Assembly (NCBI GenBank): GCA_029204225.1
Contig: MU831866.1
Location: forward strand, 35,717-99,716
From: Diphasiastrum complanatum
Lineage: Eukaryota; Streptophyta; Lycopodiopsida; Lycopodiales; Lycopodiaceae
Direction of reading: 5' to 3'
Length of the DNA: 64,000 nucleotides
This document shows, piece by piece, positions 52,701 through 62,014 of this stretch; positions within the stretch are counted from its first letter, which is position 1; each line of letters begins with the position of its first letter. The notes under the pieces were generated by a model. That model was given only the letters and a program-made list of their open reading frames with translations. It searched no databases and was not told where the DNA came from. The translations under genes were made by a program, and so were the position numbers.

Positions 52701-52944
52701 GGAGCTGTTCTTGAAGCAACGACTCTCTGGAAAGGAGCAGCTCGTAGATGAACTGCATAGACAGACTTGCCAGTGGAGAGAGTTAGCAGGAAGCATCACA
52801 GACGAGCTTGTTGAGAAAGATATGAACTCCGGCTTTGGTAAGTGGACTGACGTGAAACGAGAAGTAACAGAAGTAGGATCAGACGTGGAGAGACTGATTT
52901 TTAAGACTATGATGGAAGAGATAATAGACGAGATGATTGAGTGA
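36523..52944 (+). CDS. TRM/LONGIFOLIA-like protein (DUF4378), five exons
   Basis: Joined exons 36523-36664, 37412-37476, 48977-51532, 51720-51930 and 52160-52944 give 3,759 nt, about 1,252 residues. All introns are GT-AG with phases 1, 0, 0 and 1. Residues 24-37 (GGYMGAFFHLFDRN) match the N-terminal LFDR motif of TRM proteins. VARLMGLEAFP is at 112-122, QPSPVSVLD starts near 965, and a DUF4378-like C-terminus runs from about 1035 (ILGISRIRHIDPCSLG) to the end (IFKTMMEEIIDEMIE). The middle is Ser/Lys/Arg-rich and disordered, as in the family. TRM/LNG proteins bind cortical microtubules, recruit TON1 and PP2A, and promote directional cell elongation. That role here is inferred from family membership. 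Length and motif order are normal and no internal stop was seen, so the gene is probably intact. The first ATG after the leader was chosen because the LFDR motif follows in frame. Confidence 0.88.
37412..37476 (+). CDS. TRM-like gene exon 2
   Basis: A 65-base exon after CTGGCAG and before GTAGGT. It encodes ALPQPRKEFNEDKLPMAKLL, matching the KLPxxxLL stretch that precedes IADENRGG in TRM relatives. It restores the frame between exons 1 and 3. Confidence 0.8.
38147..38385. repeat. 125-bp tandem duplication in intron 2
   Basis: Two adjacent copies start at 38147 and 38272 with TTGAAAGCCTTCAAT and run through CATCATTTGATAATCAA and GAATTCAC to AGTTTT. They differ at scattered bases. Confidence 0.9.
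40560..41030 (-). mobile_element. hAT transposase C-terminal relic
   Basis: The minus strand near 40590-40700 reads IIWNILSLNHAKKRNKLS, then VQLERLVYMQSNPHLLE. This is the hAT dimerisation region (NWSxFxxIHTKxRNRL then LxxLVYVxxNLxL). Upstream pieces QWW and LNLQKIAIQ fit the preceding helix. Frame changes are present. It is a second copy, separate from the larger hAT at 42300-46360. Confidence 0.65.
41240..41600 (-). repeat. LTR-like piece of family X, reverse orientation
   Basis: The reverse complement contains CAGCATTATCACGCTCAAC, TTATTACTTCAAGC and GTTGATATTAATCAGAGTGC, as at 21890-22298 and 27825-28085. No coding sequence of its element lies next to it, so it is solo or a remnant. Confidence 0.7.
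41740..42110 (-). other. Weakly hAT-like open stretch
   Basis: A 96-residue minus-strand ORF (41759-42049), extended upstream, has IFIVLEQFLKVQ. The hAT relic at 43880-43925 has FIFIVLERLLKVHGSLRQM. The rest (FSPKGTVDWVVSALIQAI) is unrecognised. It may be another hAT fragment. Confidence 0.3.
42300..46360 (-). mobile_element. hAT transposase relic, antisense in intron 2
   Basis: From right to left on the minus strand there is a BED-type zinc finger near 46200-46300 (TCKYCGKDYTGGTTRIKAH). A DUF659-like catalytic part follows near 44560-44760 (CSIISDGWTNTKK, SLVLDGQTLFRYIDEA) and 44094-44372 (NCVGMGRLVNEKYPWILWT, HCLDLLFEDIAKLPWI). Next are FIVLERLLKVHGSLRQM near 43900 and LQAKWEWFHQPLHGACILHP (43266-43505). 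The dimerisation region lies near 42860-43010 (ACERNWSVFSLIHTKRRNRL) and an acidic tail at 42300-42524. The order is that of a complete plant hAT protein. Frame changes and stops throughout, plus a likely insert at 45378-46000, make it non-functional. Confidence 0.85.
45378..46000. mobile_element. Small element with CAATGTTT inverted ends inside the hAT
   Basis: The left end CAATGTTTTCTCGAAAC and the reverse of the right end CAATGTTTCATGGGG share the first eight bases. Both flanks are rich in TTTCGAAACG words. Near the left end GAACGCTGAAACG and CGTTTCAGCGTTC form a perfect 13-bp inverted repeat. The 623-bp interval separates the BED part from the DUF659 part of the hAT relic. Its only ORF (45597-45905 minus, 102 residues) is not recognised. 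No clear target-site duplication is visible. Confidence 0.4.
46708..46758. repeat. (CT)25 microsatellite
   Basis: An uninterrupted CT run. A CA/CG-rich alternating purine-pyrimidine stretch (ACACACGCGCGTGCGCGC) lies upstream at about 46515-46540. Confidence 0.95.
46941..47075. repeat. 74-bp tandem duplication in intron 2
   Basis: GATCCCTAAATAATGAAG at 46941 and GATCCTCAATAATGAAAAG at about 47015 each lead into AGGCATTGTGCA and CATGGAG/GATGGAG, then AAACATGTG. Two diverged copies. Confidence 0.7.
48977..51532 (+). CDS. TRM-like gene exon 3 (large central exon)
   Basis: It starts after CATTACAG with IADENRGGFPSPKK, reads through VARLMGLEAFP and the long basic/Ser-rich middle, and ends SSTE before GTGTGTGC. 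At 2,556 bases (852 codons) it holds two thirds of the protein. The open frame continues about 90 bases into intron 3, which is the alternative if splicing fails. Confidence 0.9.
51720..51930 (+). CDS. TRM-like gene exon 4
   Basis: Lies between GGTGAGCAG and GTCAGCAG. It carries the QPSPVSVLDIPFQDE motif of the family and ends in phase 1. Confidence 0.88.
52160..52944 (+). CDS. TRM-like gene exon 5 (DUF4378-like C-terminus)
   Basis: Starts after TCTATCAG and completes the phase-1 codon (VSRNEELGNL). It holds the C-terminal DUF4378-like region and the stop TGA at 52942-52944. Confidence 0.9.
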
Positions 52945-53240
52945 CAGCAGGTTGGTGAGACTCCTGTAAGGTTGTATTCTAGAGACAATTTCTGCTACTC
53001 TTCAAGGCAGGTATACCCAAAAGTTAATCGGCAATACTAAAATTTTATGATCGCTACGGAAATCCTCGTCGATTCGTGCTTTTTGTAATGCTTTTTGAAT
53101 GAACCGAGGATTCGAACAATGTAGATTAACGACAGAAAATTGATCAAGTTGTAAGCCGAGCTGTAGATTTAGATTTATCTGGAAAGAAAATGTAGGACAT
53201 GTAAACCTGCAACTACCTCAAATGAACCACTACTTAAAAA
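52945..53240 (+). other. Probable 3' UTR and flank of the TRM-like gene
   Basis: Follows the stop codon directly. No canonical AATAAA is visible. No other gene signal is seen. Confidence 0.4.
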
Positions 53241-53960
53241 AATCGAAATGTAACTAACCGCAGACTCCCAAGGGAAGGAAGGTCATGCCAGCACTCGCCA
53301 TTTTCCAACTTCCAATGTGAACCGGGATTCTATTTGATTCAGCAATATCGTTGGTCCTCAATGGCAATGGAAGCCGCATGCTAGCAGCTTGCCACTTTTA
53401 AGACACGGAAACTCATGAATCCCAGGCGAACAGGCTATTGCCTCAATTGCCACATATTCCAAGTTCCTCCTTGTCAGGCCATCTTTAGAAATTGTTCGCC
53501 ATTCTTGCTTAAAATGTCGGAATGAATTTAACCGCTTTACCAAACTTAGAGTATCCGACCAAGTCATATAAGCATCTGTTCATTCACTCACATAAACGTC
53601 GATTGCGGTTGCACTTCATGTTCCAAATTCCTCCTTATCGGGCATCCTATTGAATTTCTTCGCCATACTTCGGAATGAACGTGACCGCTCTGCCAGTTTC
53701 AAACTCCCAGTATCGGACCAAGTCCCATCTTCAGAATGTCCTCATGCTTCCTCCGAACGTCAGAATTAATGTAACCGCTCTCTTCCTTTATCAAACTCCT
53801 AGTATCAGATCCCTCAGATCCATCGCATTTCTTCGTCATTCTTGCTCCAAACTTCAGAATGATGAATGTAACTACTCTGCCTTCATCAAAATCCCAGTAT
53901 CAGATCTCTGCAGCAATTTCAATCCGTTTGAAAACCTGTTGTCCTGTGAGTATAGTGCAG
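53240..53960 (-). pseudogene. Decayed repeat coding, possibly leucine-rich repeats
   Basis: The minus-strand ORF 53358-53567 has LSLVKRLNSFRHFKQEW, then NLEYVAIEAIA and HEFPCLKSG. These resemble the NLEYLxIE...LxxFP pattern of resistance-type leucine-rich repeats. Degenerate DNA copies of GGAATGAACGTGACCGCT with CAAACTCCCAGTATC occur near 53519, 53672, 53765 and 53862, so several diverged units existed. Stops interrupt most units. No NB-ARC domain is present. The LRR reading is an inference. Confidence 0.3.
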
Positions 53961-53979
53961 TGTACTCAATCCTTTTCAG

Positions 53980-54560
53980 ATTTCTGCTGCATAAGAGCGA
54001 TGACGCATCTCATATCAGCAAGCAAGCCTTCTTTGATTGATTGACACAAATAATGTTGAGATTTCTGCTGCATAATAGCGATGACGCATATCATATCAGC
54101 AAGCAAGCCTTCTTTGATTGTCGACACAAATAATGTTGACATTTCTGCTGCATAATAGCGATATAACAGCGATGACGCATGTCTGCATCTATCAGCGTAG
54201 AAAGCCTGCTTTGACTGATCAACATAAATAATACTGAGATTTTTGCTGCATAATAGCGATGACGCATGTCTGCATCTATAAGCGGAACAAGTCTTGATTG
54301 ATCGCCATAAATAATGTTGAGATTTCTGCTGCATAATAGCGCATGTCTGCGTCATCAGCGGAGCAAGCCTCCTTTGAGTGATCGACATAAATAACGTTGA
54401 GATTTCTGCTCGATAATAGCGATGGCGCATGTCTGCATCTATCAGCGGAGGAAGCCGCCTTTGAGTGATCGACACAAATAACGTTGAGATTTTTGCTGCA
54501 TAACACAGTCTGCATCTATCGGCGGAGCAAGCCTCCTTTGATCGATCGACATAAATGATG
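53980..54560. repeat. Minisatellite, seven units of about 72-98 bp
   Basis: ATTTCTGCTGCATAATAGCG begins units at about 53980, 54060, 54140, 54239, 54320, 54401 and 54489 (small variants). Each unit continues with GATGACGCATGTCTGCATC, CAGCGGAGCAAGCC and GACATAAATAATGTTGAG. Units differ mainly by small insertions and deletions. The 263-residue ORF across it (53966-54757 minus) is an artefact of the repeat. Confidence 0.92.
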
Positions 54561-56370
54561 TAATGAATGCATGAACGAGTAGCAGGATCATAGCGAGCGA
54601 GGATCGAGCGACAAGCCGAGTCGCAGACATCATCTCTCCCTAATCTGTGCTTCATTATTTCGTTTCTTTGTATTTTTTTTGAGGTTGTAATTAATGACTT
54701 CGAAGGGATGGATCCGGATATCACAGACAAAATAATGCTTACATGTCCAGTATACATCCAAGAATTAGGCCTCTAGCCAAGCCAAGGACCTTGAGGCTTG
54801 AGTCTGCAATGAAGGGCACATAAAAAGAACCAGCTTCACTTTAAAAAATATCGAATTATAATTATCTACAAAAATTAATTGGCTCGAGTAGAGTAGGGTG
54901 TGGCGTGCTTGGGTTGGGCTTACCCACCAAGTTTCGGCTCCCCCGCCCCTATGGGTGGATGCTTGGGCCAAGCCAAAGGCGACTTCACGAAAATGTGAAG
55001 GTGTTTCTAGATCTTTTAAAATTTAAAAAGGGAAATCATTTTATTGAGTGAAAGTATCTTTTACCAAATTTACTTGCTTGATATATTCAAAAAATCTCAT
55101 TACAAAAAGGTGTCATGTGCTTGAAAGAGTGTTTAGTGAGAGTAAAATTTTTGACCAATTTATTAAATCTATTTAACGAATAAGAAGCTACTCAAAATCT
55201 TATGTTTATTCGGGTAAGAGTTATTAATTTTTATGTTAAGGCTCTATGTAGGGAAATGATGTTTCTAGTGACCTTTATGGATGCTAAAGGCTAATTAAGG
55301 AAGTCATAGTGACCTTTGACCCTCATCATGAGTAAATGTCTTTTTTGGTATACAAAGAGTGGTAACTATGACCTTCATTTATTTTTTGTTAAATAGGTCA
55401 TGCAATGTGTAATATTACATAAACACGGTGATAAAAAAGAATGATGTGGAGATCCATTTTTTCTAAATTTTCAAAAAAATTGTCTATATTCGAAGTAACA
55501 AAGACGTATTGTATTATTAAAAAATATTTCATTTTGCCAACAATTGTAATCATGCTAACAAAATTGATTAATGAGTTGTTATTAATATTTTCAAATTTGT
55601 GAATATTTAAAAAAAGAAGCATGAGGCATGAAAACAATGAAATAGTGAAATTTTTTTATGTTCACTTTATTAAAGCATACTATGTTGCAAATGTTTTAAC
55701 TTTTTTTAGAACCTTTTGAAATGAAGTTGTTTACATTAAAATCAGTCAATTAAAGAATTACAATATAAAATTTAATATAATTCATTTAACAACATTAATT
55801 TACAAAATTTAACATAGATATATAGAATTTGAAATTTTTAAACTAATATTTTAAAGATATTATAACATGATCCATGCTAAAAGATAAATTACTTTACGAT
55901 ATGAACATATAATCTATAAAAAAATTGTAAATTCTTTTGAAGAGAATTAGAGGCATTAGAGGTAGTCCAAGCACGAAAAGGGCTATTTGTGAAGATGGTT
56001 TTGTTGACTATTCAACCATTTAGTGTACATGTGGCCCAATAGAGTTTTTACACTTGTGAAAGAATGTAACATAGTTTTTCGGTTTGAAAAAGTTGAGAGT
56101 TTTTTGGTAATATTTGTGTACATTTCGAAATTCCTATTGGGCAGGATTTGGACTTGCGATTTGACAATACCTGTTGCCCGCAAAACTCCTATCTGTCCAA
56201 CTCTTAACAGTTATGGTTAATAGTAATATATATCGAGCAAACCAAAGTTAAACAAAGTTTTGAGCAAATTTGCAAGAAGTTGCAAAACATCATCTACAAC
56301 AACAACAACCATAAATCTAACGAAGAGTAGAACACCAATAACTTTCTTAGAAAATTTCAAACTTTTTATA
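54561..56370. other. AT-rich spacer without a recognised gene
   Basis: No coding, RNA or transposon signal that I can support. A short tRNA T-arm-like word (CAAGTCCAAATCCTGCC, minus strand near 56140) is isolated. Confidence 0.45.
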
Positions 56371-56735
56371 AAGTCATATGCAAGATTTGATTGTTCCATT
56401 GGATTCTATGTGAAGATTAGATCATGTTTGTTTTGTACCTCATTTTCATTCGAGCTCCAATAAGAAAATTATGACAGATCAAAGATTTTTGTCATACATT
56501 TGATGATGTGGCATTTGATAATGTGGCATATCGCCATGACGTGCCACTAGAGAAATTCTCTTTACCAAAATGCAGATTCGTGTATGGTGGAGATTATGCC
56601 ACATCATCAAATGTATGGTAACAATCTTTGATCTATCATAACTTTCTTATTTGAACTCTAATGGAGATGAGGTAGAAAGCAAAATTGATCTATTCTTTGC
56701 ATAGAATATGATGAAATGTTCACGTCTTGCATATA
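56371..56735. repeat. Long inverted repeat, arms about 142 bp
   Basis: The left arm (about 56371-56515) and right arm (about 56594-56735) are reverse complements over most of their length. Matching words include GATGATGTGGCA/TGCCACATCATC, GATCAAAGAT/ATCTTTGATC, AATAAGAAA/TTTCTTATT and ATATGCAAGA/TCTTGCATAT. The loop is about 78 bases. The structure suits a foldback or MITE-type element. I see no clear target-site duplication. Confidence 0.85.
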
Positions 56736-56850
56736 ATTTCATTCACTTTTGTTTCATAATTGAGTTCTTTTTGATTTTACATTTTCAAATTTGAGAAAAG
56801 CATAAAGTAACATTTAGATCTAGCTTCAAGTATTTTTTATTTTAATAGTT

Positions 56851-56930
56851 TAAGAGAAGAGGATTTGAACCTCTACAAAGTTTAGCCTTGTCTTCCAAAC
56901 CCTTAAGCCTACACAAAGCGTTGGTTAATC
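56851..56930 (-). other. tRNA-like sequence with a good B box
   Basis: The minus strand has a T-arm AGAGGTTCAAATCCTCT (B box GGTTCAAATCC at 56861-56871) followed by TCTCTTA. Upstream GGGTTTGGAAGACAAGG could be an anticodon arm, and AACCAACGC lies where a D-arm would be. The 5' acceptor strand TAAGAGA is not found at the right distance, so this is a relic or a SINE head rather than a working tRNA. Confidence 0.3.
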
Positions 56931-57662
56931 TAATATATACATTTGCAACAAAGTCAAACATAACTTATGCCACATAATCAAATATCCGTACATATTAGAA
57001 TCACACAAGAATAGAAAAGTTGATCCTTGCGTGATAGCGATATGTCACCTTAGCAATTGTCTGTACATTTTAGTACAAAGAAAAAGTAAAATATGTGAGC
57101 TTGCTTTTGTTTGAAAATTTAGAGTACCCATCTATCACTCGAATCCCATATCACAATTTGACAAAGTAAGAAGGTAAAATTATTACTTTTAATTTCAGAC
57201 TTGAATATCTTACTCAACCAAGAAATTGGAAAAAGAACTACATTATCGACATCAATTTCATCCATTAATCCAAGGGAGAATAGAATGCCAATAAGCTTGA
57301 ACTCTACGCAAAGCAATCAACACCTGCAAGAACAAAATATACAACATCAATAATAAGTTGCAAAAGGAGTGTATTCTTTTACAGATGAAATTTTGTAGGA
57401 AAATTTCTCCCACTTGTGGCGCGTGCTTTGTTTATTGGACGCTGCTTTGTCTCATGCGCATTGTAAATGTACTTTAAAAAATAAACCAACCACACAAGTT
57501 AGACGATGGGCAGCACCTGAAACTAAAAAATTGACTAAAAAATCTGGTCATCTTATTATTCTCTCTCTAACATTCTCTTACTATGATAAATCAAATCCTT
57601 TAGATATGGACTTTAAATATCACTCATTGGTAAGTGTTTAACATATTGGCTTACCAACTTGT

Positions 57663-57825
57663 TGACTCCTTTGGCCACATCAGCGACTTACTCGACGACC
57701 GACTTGTCAAAGCCTTCTCAGGCCCGCTTCCTGTACTGTGCAACTAACTTGAAAATGACAGCAGCCGCCACAATCTCCTCCAGATGGCACAACAGCTCTA
57801 GGCCATCTTTTGTATACTCATCTGC
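57663..57825 (-). pseudogene. Unrecognised exon-like relic
   Basis: The minus strand reads DEYTKDGLELLCHLEEIVAA, then AVIFKLVAQYRKRA, a stop, EGFDKSVVE, a stop, and VADVAKGVNKLV. It lies between an AG (GTGCAG) and a GTAAGC. Amino-acid use looks protein-like, but I do not recognise the family. Two in-frame stops argue for a dead exon. Confidence 0.25.
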
Positions 57826-58164
57826 ACAAATGTATATTATATATAGATAGTGATTGCAACCTATTCATTAATGTAGTTAATGAGATAGTGCCTTTGTGTA
57901 GTAGTAGGATCGTCCCGATCTGATCTGTTTGACTTCTGGACCGATCCTCTAATTGTTCGTTGGACCACTCCCCAGCAATGCCGCATGATGATTGATAGTC
58001 GGACATTTTGTCCGACATATATTCTCCCCCACTATCTCTGCGTAGGGTCTTGAGCTTTCGACCAATTTGTGTCTCAGCAAACTGCCTAAATTCTTTGAAG
58101 TAGTTGAATGCCTCAAATGTGAAAAATTGTCAAAATCTATCTTGGTTGTTTTGTGTTTCTAGTT
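57820..58164 (-). mobile_element. Ty1/copia fossil, integrase part (left half of a split element)
   Basis: The minus strand reads TFEAFNYFKEFRQFAETQ, then GRKLKTLRRDSGGEYMS, the copia integrase core before the conserved D-N/S-G-G-E-Y box. It continues the element whose upstream part is at 61057-61960. The break point coincides with the LTR element inserted at 58165-61056. Several breaks. Confidence 0.75.
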
Positions 58165-58937
58165 TGTGAGGAAAAAATCACATGTGTGGAGCATGTTCCC
58201 ACATGTAGAAAAAGTCAATAATAGTTTATGATGTTGACTTTAGGGGTCTCACAAAGCTTTTTATGTTGAGCATCTTGGTGTAGAGTTGTGATAGAGGGCC
58301 AAATTTGGCATAGATGGCAAATTGGTCAAATCCACATGTAATACCTCTACTGAGCCAAAGTAGTGTAAGAGGTGAAACTCAAGCTAGTTAGGCTTGTGAC
58401 TTGTTTAGATGTAATTTGATGAGTGATCAAGTCAAAGTTTTGGCTTTGGTCAAAGGGTCCAATAGAAATTGAGAATTAATCCTCATGAAGGGTCCAATAG
58501 AATTGTAATATGGATGCATCACTCATCCAATAGCATTAGAGAGGCTAGGATTAGGGGTCCAATAGGATTCAAGGAATGATCTCCATGAGTTTTATATGTA
58601 CTCCCCTTTCCAATCATAATCTAAGTTGAGTTTTTGAGTCAAATTTGAGAATTGTGGATTTTGCTTGTATTACACACTCTCTCTACACGAGACCAAAAGT
58701 TGTCTATTCTCTCTCTACCCGAGGAGAGGAGCTTGGCTTTACTTAGACTTTCCATGAATCACTTTCCCACATGTGAAGTACTTTGGTTATCAATTTATGC
58801 ATCTATCTTTGCCTCTATGCCTTAGATTTTTGATCTAGATCTGAGATTTCAATCTAGTATTGATCTAAAAGTGCATAAGCTTGCTTAGGAGATCATTCAC
58901 ACACATTAGGACATTCCCACATGTGTGAAATCTCACA
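58165..58937 (+). repeat. 5' LTR of the short copia-type element
   Basis: TGTGAG...CTCACA ends, followed directly by a primer site. Internal CTCTCTACACGAGACC and CCGAGGAGAGGAGC words recur in the 3' LTR. Confidence 0.8.
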
Positions 58938-60457
58938 TGGTATCAAAGCCCACCTAAATGTTTGATGCTTGTTTCATCCAAAGTTCCAAACATTTCACAA
59001 AATTCAAGATCTAGAGAGAGTTGTTTGCATCTCCCATGCTATCTCAAGGTTTTTTGAATCACGAGGGTTCATTATCATGTGGATTGGACCAGATCTGGTG
59101 CTGCACGGATTTTCTTGCTCAGACATGTGTGAAGGACAACCCAGTTCATTTTGGTGGTTCTCTTCCATGTGTGTTCCAAAATTGGTGCTTAGTTTCAAAG
59201 TTATTTGAGTCTAGTTTGTGTATCAATTGATTTCATAGTGATTGGATCTCCCAATAAAAAGTTATAGTCAATTGAATCAAGGTGGGTAGGGCACCCAACT
59301 TGGTTGGACACTTTTACTTTTGACTCTGTTATGCTTATTTGACCCAAAAATTCAAGAAGGGGCTTGCCAATGTTATCTATTTGAGATCTAGTCATCATTT
59401 TGAGGTCATAGCCACTTTCTTTCATAGAATTGGCTTGAATTTGAGTGATTTGTGGATTCTTGGAGTATTTCACACGTGCCAAAGATAGTTTGACCCAAAC
59501 TTTGCCTAAACCATCAATTGATAAGAGGTTGATCTAGTTTGAGAGAGAGAATGGTCAAGCTACTGAGATCCACCTCACATTTTGTTGCAAGATCTTGCAT
59601 AGGAGTTGTAGTACACCTTTCAAGGATCCTATAGTGAGAGAGAAGAAATATTTATTGTCTCATTACAAGGAGTCTTCACTACTTTTGATGGCATCCAAGG
59701 GTTCCTACCTATTGGAATCTAGTGAAAGACTACCTGCCTCCAACTATTCTATTTGGGAGGTTAGAATGGAGTCAACCTTGATACTCCAAGATGTGATGGA
59801 CATTGTACTTGGGATTGAGGAGGAGCCTCAAGTCCTTCAAGAAGTACAAAAGTACAAGAAGAGAACTAGGACATCTAAACATACTTGTCTTTAATGGCTT
59901 AGATATGTTTCCAAATTACTTAGAAAGCAAGTGGTATGCTCTTGGATTTTGTAAGAGCAAGAATGAGCTTGTTGCTCATAGTTTGAAAAATCATGTTTTT
60001 ACATGTTTTGAGGAGTTTTGAAAACTTCTCTTGAGATTAAGTGAAGCATCCAAAGAGGACACTTACATTCTTGAGCAAGTATTTAGCCTCAAGAAGATCA
60101 AGATTTCATTTGATTTCAAGATTAGATCCATCATGGATAAAGTTCATAGTACGTGGAATAGACAAGCTAGTATGCTTAAGCTTGAAGATCTACACTTTTT
60201 CTCATCTTATGATCTTGATCTCTATGATCTTTGTGATATTTATGAGGCATGGAAGCCTCGAATTTCCATCTCTATGGTGCAGCCATCTTCATGCAAGTTC
60301 AACTTTTAAATCAAAGATCATCATCAAGCATGGAGGAGGCACATTGAAATAGTGGCAAATTGGTGGAGTAATCTTCAAAGATATAGGCAGGAGATTTCTA
60401 CCAAAGAGGTCTTATCATGGATTTGGTGAGGTGCTTCTATGATGGATCCTTTTGTTG

Positions 60458-61056
60458 GTCAAATCCACATGTAATGCCTCTATTGAGCCAAAGTAGTGTA
60501 AGAGGTGAAACTCGAGCTAGTTAGGCTTGTGACATTTGTTTAGATGTAATTTGATGAGTGATCAAGTCAAAGTGTTGGCTTTGGTCAAGGGGTCCAATAG
60601 AAATTGAGAAATCCTCATGAAGGATCCAATAGAATTGCAAGATGGATGCATCACTCATCCAATAACATTAGAGAGGCTAGGATTAGGGGTCCAATAGGAT
60701 GCAAGGAAGGATCTCCATGAGTTTTATATGTACTCCTCTTTCCAATCATAATCTAAGTTGAGTTTGAGAATTGTGGATTTTGCTTGTATTATACTCTCTC
60801 TCTACCCGAGACCAAAAGTGGTCTATTCTCTCTCTACCCGAGGAGAGAAGCTTGGCTTTACTTAGTTTTTTCATGAATCACTTTCCCATGTGTGAAAGTA
60901 CTTTGGTTATCAATCTATGCATCTATCTTTGCCTTTATGCCTTAGTTTTTTGATCTAGATCTGAGATTTCAATCCAGTTTGATTTAAAAGTGCATAAGCT
61001 TGCTTAGGAGATCATTCACACACATTAGGGTATTTCCACACGTGTGAAATTTCACA
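60458..61056 (+). repeat. 3' LTR of the short copia-type element
   Basis: Aligns with 58331-58937 from TTGGTCAAATCCACATG to the terminal TTCACA. The portion equivalent to 58165-58330 is not seen. Confidence 0.8.
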
Positions 61057-61960
61057 TCAAACTTGTTCTTGATGAACATTATATTGTTGAATCTAAAATA
61101 GTCATTGCTAAAAGTGATAAAGTATAGTGCTGAACCCAGAGAGGGAGTACTCATAGGGCTACTAGATCACTATGTATCAATTCTAAAGTGGACTTAGTTC
61201 TAGTGGCTTGTCCCTTTGGAATTCTTGATCTAGTCTGTTTGCCTTGTAAGCACATTTCACAGACATGTCGAATGCCAATGAAGACATCATTAATGCTTAG
61301 GCCCTAAGCCATGCTATTTTGATGCATATACAAGATTGATCTCATGTTTAAATGCCCTGATCTTTGATGCCATAATTGAGCATTGGAAGTACTCACACTG
61401 GTAGAAAATGCATACTCATGACTCAAGATGTACAAGTTACTTTCTTTGTTTGCAGAGAGGATTCCATTATGATCTTTATCCAAAATAGTGCATTGTTTTG
61501 AATTGAACAAGGGTTTATAGCCCTGATTTGTGATCTTGCTGATAGGCAGTAAATTTTTTGTCAGTTTGGGTACATAAATTACATCATTAAGCAATGTTGA
61601 ATTACCATTTGGAAGATGAAGGTGTATATATCCTTGGCCTTCAACCTGAAGTGTACTTGAGTCACAGAAGTAGATGTACTTTGAATATGCTAATGTGAAT
61701 TCTTTGAATAGGAATCTACATGGAGTCATAAGCTGTACACCAGAATCGAGATACCATATCAAGGCATCTCTACTTTGTTGATCTTGTACCATTAGCAGTG
61801 TTGGGTCTTCATGAGAGATTTTGGTAGAATAAGATCTCCCACTGCTGCTACATCTTCTTCTTTGCTTCATTGTGATTGAGAACTCGACAGTCCTTGATGT
61901 CATGGTTGGTTCTCTTGTAGTACTTGTAGAAGAGCTTGGTTTGTTGTTGTAGAGAGAGAA
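61057..61960 (-). mobile_element. Ty1/copia fossil, gag end to integrase start (right half)
   Basis: From right to left on the minus strand: a zinc-knuckle-like stretch (NHDIKDCRVLNHNEAK, near 61870-61930), protease (WYLDSGVQLMTPC), the block LLNDVIYVPKLTKNLLPISK, and GAG-pre-integrase (QLWHQRSGHLNMRSILYM). Integrase starts near 61060-61250 (CEMCLQGKQTRS). The longest open piece is 61304-61903. The element is completed by 57820-58164 on the far side of the inserted LTR element. About four or more breaks. Confidence 0.85.
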
Positions 61961-62014
61961 TATTACATAGTATAGGAGTATTTAGAAGATGAATTTATGT
62001 GAGTAGGAGTAAAG

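Larger units (their letters stand above)
58165..61056 (+). mobile_element. Short copia-type LTR element with gag-like remnant only
   Basis: The 5' LTR (58165-58937) starts TGTGAG and ends CTCACA, an inverted pair. The initiator-Met-type primer site TGGTATCAAAG follows at 58938-58948. Gag-like sequence starts near 59688 (MASKGSYLLESSERLPASNY, then SIWEVRMEST) and resembles the gag at 11300-11425. No protease, integrase, RT or RNase H is seen. The 3' LTR (60458-61056) matches the 5' LTR closely from GGTCAAATCCACATGTAAT onward. By eye roughly 19 in 20 bases agree, so it is relatively recent among the elements here. It sits inside a minus-strand copia fossil. Non-autonomous, with a few breaks. 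Confidence 0.8.

Noticed and set aside
53966-54757. 263-residue minus-strand ORF downstream of the TRM-like gene
   Set aside because: It lies on the seven-unit minisatellite. The apparent repeats in the protein follow the DNA repeat, and a second ORF in another frame across the same bases shows the same pattern.
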